A DNA stretch of 64,000 nucleotides from Fibrobacter sp. UWEL. Its GTDB lineage: Bacteria > Fibrobacterota > Fibrobacteria > Fibrobacterales > Fibrobacteraceae. A program made the translations under genes and the position numbers. The stretch covers positions 62,001 through 126,000 of the forward strand of contig NZ_FRBE01000006.1 of NCBI RefSeq assembly GCF_900142535.1, in the 5' to 3' direction. Within the stretch, counting starts at the first letter, position 1. Each line of letters starts with the position of its first letter. The notes under the pieces are model-generated. The model worked only from the letters and a program-made list of their open reading frames with translations, made no database searches and had not been told where the DNA came from. Shown here one piece after another: positions 42,396 to 50,068 of the stretch.

Positions 42396-43424
42396 ATGGC
42401 ATTTAAACCTTTAAAACGCATTAACTGGATGGAAATTTCCGGCCTTTTGGTCGGCGTGTTCCTGACCATTGCCGTTATGGTGTTTGCCATCGTCCTGTAC
42501 ACCAAGTTGTTCACCTCCGGCATGATCGGGGTGGAAGAATACAGACTCCACAGTACTTTCGAAAAGGCATTCGGCCTCCGTCCGGGCACCCGCGTTCAGA
42601 TTAGCGGCGTGGACATCGGTCAAATTGGCGAAGTGGAAGTGGAAGGTGACGGCGTATTCATTGAATTTGTAATCCGCAAACAGTACCAGCCCTGGATTAC
42701 GGACAGCGCCAAGGTGTTCGCCATCCGTGACCAGAACATGATTTCCGCCCGTGTCATTAACATTGACGTTCGTCGCGGTAAAGGTCGAGTTCTCGAAGAT
42801 GGAGACTTCCTTCCCCCGGGACAGGCTCAGGATATCGAAACCGTTCTTGAAACTGCAAACGTCTTGCTGGGTCGTGTGAACACCCTGGTGGACGCCGCCG
42901 ACTCCCTCCTGGGCATGGCCATGGATACGGGAACCACCATCGGTGCTATGTTTGGCTCTCGCGCTCTTTACGACAACTTGAACCGCCAGTTGAACCGAAT
43001 CGACGACATGACCTACGTGGGTAAGAGGGTTCTTTTCCAGACGGCAAACATCATGGATACCCTCCAGGTCCAGATGCCTACCCTCCTGAACAAGGTGGAC
43101 GTGATTACCACGGACGTTGGCGGCCTGATTACCGAACTGAAGCCTGTACCCCAGAAGGTGGACAAGCTTATGGGTGGTGTGGAAGACCTGATGGGCAACG
43201 TTGGCGGTCTCATGGGCAAGCTTGATGTATCTCTCAACAAGGCCGACAACATGCTGGCAGAAGTGGGAGAACTGACATCCGGTCTGGGCGATTTTATGGA
43301 AGCTACGGAACAGACCCTCCAGAGTGCAGACGACCTGATGAACGGCCTGTCCGACATGTGGATTATTCGTAGGTCCATACCCAGCAAGGATTCCGTACCC
43401 TTCATGGTGGAGACCCTATGGTAA
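42396..43424 (+). CDS. MlaD/MCE family protein
   Basis: 342 residues. An N-terminal membrane anchor (SGLLVGVFLTIAVMVFAIVLYTKLF) precedes an MCE domain (about 45-125: FEKAFGLRPGTRVQISGVDIGQIGEVEVEGDGV), followed by a long amphipathic helix with repeated MGGV/LMGN spacing. It is a periplasmic lipid-transport component. No MlaE permease or MlaF ATPase gene lies beside it, so those must be elsewhere. Overlaps the next gene by 7 bases. Confidence 0.88.
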   Translation: MAFKPLKRINWMEISGLLVGVFLTIAVMVFAIVLYTKLFTSGMIGVEEYRLHSTFEKAFGLRPGTRVQISGVDIGQIGEVEVEGDGVFIEFVIRKQYQPWITDSAKVFAIRDQNMISARVINIDVRRGKGRVLEDGDFLPPGQAQDIETVLETANVLLGRVNTLVDAADSLLGMAMDTGTTIGAMFGSRALYDNLNRQLNRIDDMTYVGKRVLFQTANIMDTLQVQMPTLLNKVDVITTDVGGLITELKPVPQKVDKLMGGVEDLMGNVGGLMGKLDVSLNKADNMLAEVGELTSGLGDFMEATEQTLQSADDLMNGLSDMWIIRRSIPSKDSVPFMVETLW

Positions 43425-44206
43425 TCCACCGCTCCAAGATTCGTTACTTTGCAGTTGCTGCAGCACTTGCGCTCCTGGCCGCTACGGACGTTTCCGCAAG
43501 CGAGTCCGGCATCCAGTCTTTCAGAGCGCAGAAGTCCATTAATGCAGGAAAGTTCGCCCGAGGCTACGGCCAGCTGGAACGAGCTCTGCTGGCTAGCCGC
43601 AAGGAAGCCGATCTTCGTGCCGAAGGTCGCATATTGATTTCCATGGCCCAGATCCGCACCATGAGTCTCGATCTGGACTTTGCAGATTCCCTCCTTTCCA
43701 ACGTCCGCAAGGATATTCTGGATACCAACACCCTTATTCTCCTGAATAAGGCCAAGATGGCAATCGCCAACGAAAGAGGTAACTACAAGGAAGTGGTGAG
43801 CACTTGCTCCTCCGTAGAAAAGGAACTTCTCTCCAAGGCGGACAAGCCTGCTCAGGCAGCCTTCTATGGCGAGTGCGCCATCGCGCAAGCTGCAGCCCAC
43901 CAGGATTATAGCGAAGCCCTGAAGATGGCAGGCAAGCGTTCCGATAAGAGTGGCGGTTTCTACGCCCTTACCGCAGCCCGCGTTGCGGAACTGAGCGGAA
44001 ACATAAGCGAAGCGGATTCCCTCTATAAGGTTGCCGAGAAGAAATCCATCGAAGGAAACAAGCCCTACAATACTGCAACCATTCTTTACTACCGTTCCAA
44101 CCTGAAGGTTACTCCCAAGGACGAAGCGGCAGACCTGAAGATGCGCTGCAAGAATGCTTTTGAGCTGATGGGTCTTCCCAACAACGCAAAGCGCTGCGCA
44201 GAATAA
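43418..44206 (+). CDS. secreted TPR-like hypothetical protein coupled to MlaD
   Basis: 262 residues with signal peptide (YFAVAAALALLAATDVSA) and an all-helical body with TPR-like repeats (FRAQKSINAGKFARGYGQLERALL, ADSLYKVAEKKSIEGNKPYN). The start lies within the last codons of the MlaD gene, so a role with that transport system is likely. No named family recognised. Confidence 0.75.
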   Translation: MVIHRSKIRYFAVAAALALLAATDVSASESGIQSFRAQKSINAGKFARGYGQLERALLASRKEADLRAEGRILISMAQIRTMSLDLDFADSLLSNVRKDILDTNTLILLNKAKMAIANERGNYKEVVSTCSSVEKELLSKADKPAQAAFYGECAIAQAAAHQDYSEALKMAGKRSDKSGGFYALTAARVAELSGNISEADSLYKVAEKKSIEGNKPYNTATILYYRSNLKVTPKDEAADLKMRCKNAFELMGLPNNAKRCAE

Positions 44207-44219
44207 TTTAGAGCAACAC

Positions 44220-46160
44220 TTACTGCATCCCTAACAACAGAGAATCCAGCCGACTAGTTAGCTGGGCAGCGCCTTCTGTGGACAGGTGGTCCGTATCGTG
44301 AGCCATTTGATCTGAGTAGTCATGACTTCCCATCTTATTTTCATCCATCACCACAAAATTCTGATACTGCTCCGCCATAGCAAACACGGAATCTCGAACC
44401 CATTGGGCTGTAGACCTCTGAAGTCCATGACAACCCCAAGAATCGGTTTGTGCATATTCCGGATTCTGCGGAAAAATCACACCCACCACAGAAATATTTC
44501 TTTTTTGAGTTTCTATCAAAAATTTCCGCAAGAGATCCAAGTTCCACTGGATTCGATCTGGATAAAGTTCATCCCAGTTCACCATTCCTTCAATAATAGC
44601 AGGGCCCCAACCTTCTATGTCCGTGTCAGCGAATCCTCTAGAAGCCCCATAAACCATCCAGGAGTATTCTGATGCAGGAAAGGAGTGTTCCACAGCCTCT
44701 ATAAATCCATTCGGCATTCCGTATTTCCAATAATAATGCGACGAATCATAAGAGTATCCCGGAACAACATCAAAGATCATCTTCGAAAAATCGGTCTTTA
44801 TCTGCCACAAATCAAAATCAAGAGAAATGACGATAGCCTTTAAATTCGGAAGAGCGTTAAAACCATAGTCCCTAGCGAATCGAATGGAAGCGTTCATATC
44901 ATTATAAGCATGTCCCATATTCATGGCATAACCCACAGTCAAAGAATCAGGAATAACACCATTGGCCATACGAGAGCTGCCCACGCAGAAATACTCTATT
45001 TGCTCAGCATTTTTCCACATTAGTTCCATCTTGACACGAAGAATCTCGCCGGCAACATTTCCGCCAGGTAGCAAGTACACGCCTGCACTATCTAAATCCA
45101 CATCCTTAGGAATGTGGAATTCCGTGCTTACAGACCATAGGCAGGGATGCCAAAGTTCATCCCCTTGAGCAAGTTCCAAAATGGAAGAATCCGACATATT
45201 CACTACGGCAAGCTTCTTATGGGATCCATTAACACCCGTCAATGAAGCCACTGCCAACGGAGCGTTATCAGCATCAGTGTTATTATTCCACAAAGCCCAT
45301 TCGCTATGATCAAAACTGTATCCCTCTGGAGCAGGGATCATCCTTGTTAAACGCCCCGCAGAATCCGCTTCCAGAATTCTTTCATGAACGCCATATTTTT
45401 CTCCTGAAAAAGCGGTCCCAGTCTTTCCACCAAAATCGAGAAAGAGAGTACGCCTCTGCACGTCCTTTGACAAGCTTACATTACAAGCCTGCTCCCCATT
45501 ATACCACAGAGAATCTTTTCCATCAACTCTAGCCCTCAAAAGGCGAGCTCCTGTCACGGCGAGTTGATTGTCCGAACTTACACCACCATGGAAGGCTCCA
45601 TCAAACAATTTTTTAGGGGTTCCAAACTTACCATTCACAAAGGGTACCTGCCATGTACTTTGCTTCAGGAAAGCAGTGCCATCCCTATTATCATTTGCAC
45701 TTGTCACATAGACAATCACGGTATCGCCAATATCAAGGACCTTCCAGCGGGGAATTACCGCATTCTCCACATTCAGTTTCACCAAGTCGCTTCCTGCACT
45801 ATCAAGATTACGCACATACACGCTGGATACGGTACCCGTCCCCTCCATGCCCGTACAGAAAGCAACCTTCCTGCCATCAGGAGAAACATCCGGATGATAA
45901 GCATCCAGTTCATCTTGAATCTCTACAATAGTAGGGTTCGCGCTGGAATAATTGACAAAGGCAAGGTTTCCCGTCACATCATTTCGAAAAACCAGTTTAG
46001 AATCAAATGTTCCTGTCCTTTTTTTCACGGACAGTGAACTAGCCAAAAGCAATATGGGATTAGATACCTCATTACCGTTGCTTCCTAACCAGGTGGGATT
46101 CGGGATTTTGCCATAGGCCACTCGAAACCCTATATAATTAGCACGGGATGAAGAAGTCAC
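44220..46160 (-). CDS. TIGR02171-family lipoprotein, C-terminal part after a frameshift
   Basis: This frame continues the protein that starts at 46986. Removing one G from the G8 tract (46218-46225) yields KGGSFRNEALRLHLFRRGDVYAV joined to SSSRANYIGFRVAYG, the normal end of a sulfatase-modifying-factor domain. Next come TolB/PD40-like propeller repeats (AYHPDVSPDGRKVAFCT), then an SGNH-like module (VGSSRMANG, and HDTDHLSTEGA near the end). The joined protein would be about 920 residues, the size expected for TIGR02171. Family function unknown. The GTG at 46160 is probably not a real start. Confidence 0.8.
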   Translation of the reverse strand: MTSSSRANYIGFRVAYGKIPNPTWLGSNGNEVSNPILLLASSLSVKKRTGTFDSKLVFRNDVTGNLAFVNYSSANPTIVEIQDELDAYHPDVSPDGRKVAFCTGMEGTGTVSSVYVRNLDSAGSDLVKLNVENAVIPRWKVLDIGDTVIVYVTSANDNRDGTAFLKQSTWQVPFVNGKFGTPKKLFDGAFHGGVSSDNQLAVTGARLLRARVDGKDSLWYNGEQACNVSLSKDVQRRTLFLDFGGKTGTAFSGEKYGVHERILEADSAGRLTRMIPAPEGYSFDHSEWALWNNNTDADNAPLAVASLTGVNGSHKKLAVVNMSDSSILELAQGDELWHPCLWSVSTEFHIPKDVDLDSAGVYLLPGGNVAGEILRVKMELMWKNAEQIEYFCVGSSRMANGVIPDSLTVGYAMNMGHAYNDMNASIRFARDYGFNALPNLKAIVISLDFDLWQIKTDFSKMIFDVVPGYSYDSSHYYWKYGMPNGFIEAVEHSFPASEYSWMVYGASRGFADTDIEGWGPAIIEGMVNWDELYPDRIQWNLDLLRKFLIETQKRNISVVGVIFPQNPEYAQTDSWGCHGLQRSTAQWVRDSVFAMAEQYQNFVVMDENKMGSHDYSDQMAHDTDHLSTEGAAQLTSRLDSLLLGMQ

Positions 46161-46203
46161 AGCATATACATCTCCACGTCGAAACAGATGTAGACGGAGC
46201 GCC

Positions 46204-46986
46204 TCATTTCGAAAACTCCCCCCCCTTCACCACGCGAATTCCTTGACTTCCCCCATCCTGAGCACCCACAAAATCACTTACGGAATGTTCCCTGAAAGAA
46301 CCCATCCAGTCATTCACCCACTCCATGGCGTTCCCCTTCATATCGCAAACCGAAGCAGATGATGAAACGCTTCCAATAGAACAAACTGGATGGAGGGTTC
46401 CATCTGAATTTTCCATTGTCCATCCAGTTCCTGACAACCAATCTTGAGCAGCAACCAACATCCACTCCGATTCCGTAGGAAGTCGAATTCCTTCTCTTTC
46501 AGGATTGAATACAAGTCCCTCAAGATAGTCGCAGTATCCATCCTCTCCAAAAGAAGCTGAACTATAGCTATAGACCGAATCAAGGCCAAAACGTTTACTT
46601 AATGCATTGCAATATAGTACTGCATCATAGTAAGAAACATTCACTACAGGCAAATCATCACCGTCGCAGTTTCCCCGATCCATTAAGGAACGAAAACTAC
46701 CGCAAGTGACTTCACTTTTCCCTATGGAAAAATCATAGGAAAACTTCGCCTTCATCAAAGGGCGTTCCTTAGCAAGAGCATCTTCAGAGTTCGTCCCCAT
46801 AAAGACAAACCGGCCCGAAGAAGCAACTTTTAGAAAGCCCGCATATTTATCATCAAGAACAATTTCTAGAGGTCCCGCAATCATATCGGGATCATCGCTA
46901 GATGAAGAAAGATGACACCCCCAAGAGGTAAACGCCAGAAGATTTGCCAGGAAAAAAATAGCCCTATTTTTCAGACGGAACTTCAT
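46204..46986 (-). CDS. TIGR02171-family lipoprotein, N-terminal part (SUMF1-like domain), cut short by a frameshift
   Basis: 260 residues as written. Signal peptide with lipobox FTSWGC, then a formylglycine-generating-enzyme-like domain: SGRFVFMGTN, FSIGKSEVTCGSFRSLM, PVVNVSYYDAVLYCNALS, RLPTESEWMLVAAQDW and MKGNAMEWVNDWM. It stops right after VVKGGEFSK, where family members continue. As read here it would be a short lipoprotein lacking the propeller and SGNH-like part. It overlaps the upstream gene by 23 bases. Confidence 0.82.
   Translation of the reverse strand: MKFRLKNRAIFFLANLLAFTSWGCHLSSSSDDPDMIAGPLEIVLDDKYAGFLKVASSGRFVFMGTNSEDALAKERPLMKAKFSYDFSIGKSEVTCGSFRSLMDRGNCDGDDLPVVNVSYYDAVLYCNALSKRFGLDSVYSYSSASFGEDGYCDYLEGLVFNPEREGIRLPTESEWMLVAAQDWLSGTGWTMENSDGTLHPVCSIGSVSSSASVCDMKGNAMEWVNDWMGSFREHSVSDFVGAQDGGSQGIRVVKGGEFSK
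46218..46225 (-). other. G8 homopolymer causing the frameshift, phase-variation candidate
   Basis: On the coding strand the gene reads GTG AAG then eight G residues. With eight the frame ends at TGA six codons later; with seven the frame runs through to 44220. It is an out-of-frame tract in a surface lipoprotein gene. A sequencing error in the homopolymer is the main alternative. Confidence 0.75.
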
Positions 46987-47815
46987 CCGCTACCTGTACG
47001 TCAGAATCTGCAGAAGTTTGAGCACTATCCTGAACAATTTCTTCCTTCTTCATAGCCAACAGCTGGTTGAATACGATCGCCGGATGGATTTTTCCGTCAG
47101 CCATTGCGTCGACCAGATATTTTACCTTCTGGTAATTTTCATCCTTGTCGTAATCGCTGATTAAACCACGGTGTCCAAGAAGCCTAAGGATCTTTGTATA
47201 GAAACCCGTACGGAACTTCTTATAACGGGGTTGCATCACATCGTTCAATACAGCTTCCAGAGCCACTTCCGTCTGCATGGTATCCAGTTCAAAACTGCGA
47301 TAGATGGTACGAATGTGATCGGGGATCGTGGTGTCCGGGCTATCAAAATAGGGGCGCATCACATCAGCGGCAGCCTTCTTATCGGGATAAGGGCCCTTAG
47401 CTAGACGCAAGGCATAGTAAAGTGCCAGGCGCCACTGCTCCGGATAAACGCGATGGGCACGACGCAACACGACAAAGTCAGAAGTGTCTTTCGCATCAAT
47501 GGCGGAGACACCTCCAATAAAGTAGTAAGGTGTATAGAAAAGGCTATCCAGTTCCGTAGACAGGTTTGCCACATGACCCAGGTAGCCGTATTCCTTGCCC
47601 GACAAGAAACTTTCACCAAGTTCAGTCAAGCCCTTAATCCAGAACAATCCTGCCACAGCAGCATCGTTACCGGCAGCGATATAACGTACAGAAGAAGCCT
47701 TCGGCAAAAAAGATTCGTCGAAGTTGGTGCTAGGCAGCGGCTTTGCACAACGGAAAGCCACAGCCACAATGGCTACTGCAACAACAAATACTGCAATAAA
47801 GCGCCAAGACCTCAT
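46964..47815 (-). CDS. membrane-anchored TPR-like hypothetical protein
   Basis: 283 residues with an uncleaved-looking N-terminal membrane segment (FIAVFVVAVAIVAVAF). The remainder is helical with aromatic repeat spacing (TELDSLFYTPYYFIGG, RRAHRVYPEQWRLALYYALRLA) like Fibrobacter-type tetratricopeptide proteins. The C-terminus is acidic. No family recognised. Operon position between pyrF and the TIGR02171 gene. Confidence 0.7.
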   Translation of the reverse strand: MRSWRFIAVFVVAVAIVAVAFRCAKPLPSTNFDESFLPKASSVRYIAAGNDAAVAGLFWIKGLTELGESFLSGKEYGYLGHVANLSTELDSLFYTPYYFIGGVSAIDAKDTSDFVVLRRAHRVYPEQWRLALYYALRLAKGPYPDKKAAADVMRPYFDSPDTTIPDHIRTIYRSFELDTMQTEVALEAVLNDVMQPRYKKFRTGFYTKILRLLGHRGLISDYDKDENYQKVKYLVDAMADGKIHPAIVFNQLLAMKKEEIVQDSAQTSADSDVQVADEVPSEK

Positions 47816-47835
47816 TCGTCTTCCTTTCTCGTTCC

Positions 47836-48729
47836 TTAGATTCGGCAGGCTTCAGCCAAGCGTTCCAGAGCGTCAACGCATTCCGTAGCAAATGCTTCCG
47901 GCTTGCCGCTACGCTGGTAGGCAAAGTTCAGACCGCTGGAGCTGTTCAGCACATGGAACTGACGCTTGCCACCACCGTTCTTGATTGCGGTAAGAACTGT
48001 CTTGGCGTCACCGCCCTGACCACCCGGCACACCAGGAATGGAAACACCCGGAATCAGGAAGGGTATTTCGTGCTGGTGAGCAACGCAGTAAGCGGTAATC
48101 TTTTCCAGTTCTTCGGGATGGGTTGCGCCAACCACAGCACCGAAGAAGCCCTTGTCACCGTCCCATTCGAAAATCTTGTCGGCAACCTTGTAGAAGGCTT
48201 CGTTCACGTCACGAGGATCATCGCTACCGATTACAGGCATATCCTGGAAATCGTGAGCGCCCTTATTGCTGGTACGGAGCAGAACGTAGGCGCCATTTTC
48301 GGAATTTTCACGCAGGAAGGGATTCACGGAATCGGAACCCATCCAGGGAGAAACGGTCACCACGTCAGCCTTGTAAACGTCAAAAGCAGCGGTAGCATAA
48401 GCAGCGCTGGACTTACCGATGTCACCACGCTTTGCATCCAGAATAACCGGAATACCAGCGCTACGATAATCAGCAATGAGCTGCTGCAGCACCAGCATAG
48501 CCTGCACGCTGACGCATTCGTAGTAAGCACTATTGGGCTTGACTACTGCGGGCAGCACGTTACGCTTCAGGCAGCATTCCAGGAGTTCGGAATAAAAACG
48601 CTTGATCTTGTCTTCGGCGGTGCCATCAGGGCAGCAAGGGTCAATGAGCTTCAGGACAGGGTCCATGCCCATGCAGACCGGGTTACCGCATTTAGCGACA
48701 CGCTGTTCAAGGCGATCATGAAAATTCAT
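47836..48729 (-). CDS. pyrF: orotidine 5'-phosphate decarboxylase, type 2
   Basis: 297 residues. The active-site string VILDAKRGDIGKSSAAYA gives the Asp-x-Lys-x-x-Asp catalytic motif, with VVKPNSAYYE before and LIPGVSIPGVPGGQGGD later, the long (PyrF type 2) form. It makes UMP in pyrimidine synthesis. Twelve bases separate it from the RNA methyltransferase gene. Confidence 0.95.
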   Translation of the reverse strand: MNFHDRLEQRVAKCGNPVCMGMDPVLKLIDPCCPDGTAEDKIKRFYSELLECCLKRNVLPAVVKPNSAYYECVSVQAMLVLQQLIADYRSAGIPVILDAKRGDIGKSSAAYATAAFDVYKADVVTVSPWMGSDSVNPFLRENSENGAYVLLRTSNKGAHDFQDMPVIGSDDPRDVNEAFYKVADKIFEWDGDKGFFGAVVGATHPEELEKITAYCVAHQHEIPFLIPGVSIPGVPGGQGGDAKTVLTAIKNGGGKRQFHVLNSSSGLNFAYQRSGKPEAFATECVDALERLAEACRI

Positions 48730-48741
48730 CGTAGCCTCCGA

Positions 48742-50058
48742 TTACTTCAGTTCGTCCTGGATCAGGGCGGCTTCGTAGGAAAGGATACCGTGAGCAACAG
48801 CCACGTTCAGGGATTCCAGTTCGCTGCTCATAGGAATCTTGACGGTTTCATCGGCAAGTTCAATGAAGTAGGGATTGGTACCGGCACCTTCGTTACCCAC
48901 CAGGAAAGCCATCTTACGAAGCTTGTGAGCAGGAATTTCGCGAAGACTCTGCTTTGCGTGCAGGTCAGTTGCGATAATGGTGTAGCCCTTGCTACGGAGG
49001 AAGTTGATCTGGTCGATCAGATCCACGTCAAATTCAAAAGGCACGCGGAGGAAAGTGCCCGAGGAACCACGGACAACCTTGGGGTTGAAGGGGCTCACGG
49101 TACCGCGACCGAGAATCATACCAGCGGAGTTGAAGCCCAGGCTGGTACGGAAGAGAGTACCCAAGTTACCCGGATCCTGCACGGCATCCACCAGAGTGAG
49201 GATGCTGCGGCTGGATTCGTAAGCAGGCTTCTTGCTGGCAATGCGAGCAACAGCAATGACACCCTGAGTAGCAACAGTGGAAGAAAGCTGTTTCATCTGT
49301 GCTTCAGTCAGAACATTCACACGGATTTCAGCTTCGTTAATTGCTTCCATCAAAGTTTCATCTTCGAAACCTTCAACGGCATATACGCCGAGAACCAGTT
49401 CACGATGATGGGAAACCAGTTCATGAACCACATGGATGCCTTCACCGATGAAGCGGCCTTCGCGTTCGCGGCCCTTTTCGGTAGTGAGAGCGAGAAGCTT
49501 CTTGAACCAAGGAGGATTGGAAGTAACATCTTCATTTGCTTCCACCTGGGCTACGCGTGCTTCCAGTGCGGTTTCATCCAAAACTTCTTCAACGTTTTCC
49601 ACCTGCTGTTCTTCAGGACGCTGACGGTAGACAGGAGCACCTGCCTGAGCAAATTCACGACGGGGACGACGGTCACCACCGAAGGGCTTGCGGTCGCCAC
49701 GGAAGGGACGATCACCGAAGCTGCGGGGGCGACGATCACGGTTGAAGGGACGGTCAGAGCGTTCGCCGCCTTCGCGGTTGAAGCCTTCGCCTTCACGACG
49801 TTCATCGCGATCACCGCGGAAACGGTCTTCACGGAAGGGGCGGTCATCACGACGACCCATACGATCACCAAAAGGCTTGCGGTCGCCACGGAAGGGACGG
49901 TCACCGCGATCACCGAAGGGCTTGCGGTCGCCAAAGGACTTACGTTCGCCGCGTTCGCCATCAGCGCGAGGATTACGGCGGTCAGTAGCTTCGCTGACGC
50001 CGAACTTACGGTTCAATGTGGACTTTACAGTGCGCTTTTCGTTATTTTCTTCGCTCAT
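48742..50058 (-). CDS. TrmH/SpoU-family RNA 2'-O-methyltransferase with RG-rich N-terminal extension
   Basis: 438 residues. Residues about 190-438 form a SPOUT methyltransferase: LTLVDAVQDPGNLGTLFRT, a central LVGNEGAGTNP and ESLNVAVAHGILSYEAAL knot motifs. The first 140 residues are a disordered Arg/Gly/Asp-rich tail with repeated GDRKPFGDR and RPFRGDRKP units, unusual for SpoU enzymes and likely to bind RNA. Target nucleotide unknown (tRNA or rRNA). Confidence 0.88.
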   Translation of the reverse strand: MSEENNEKRTVKSTLNRKFGVSEATDRRNPRADGERGERKSFGDRKPFGDRGDRPFRGDRKPFGDRMGRRDDRPFREDRFRGDRDERREGEGFNREGGERSDRPFNRDRRPRSFGDRPFRGDRKPFGGDRRPRREFAQAGAPVYRQRPEEQQVENVEEVLDETALEARVAQVEANEDVTSNPPWFKKLLALTTEKGREREGRFIGEGIHVVHELVSHHRELVLGVYAVEGFEDETLMEAINEAEIRVNVLTEAQMKQLSSTVATQGVIAVARIASKKPAYESSRSILTLVDAVQDPGNLGTLFRTSLGFNSAGMILGRGTVSPFNPKVVRGSSGTFLRVPFEFDVDLIDQINFLRSKGYTIIATDLHAKQSLREIPAHKLRKMAFLVGNEGAGTNPYFIELADETVKIPMSSELESLNVAVAHGILSYEAALIQDELK

Positions 50059-50068
50059 AGTTTTCCCA

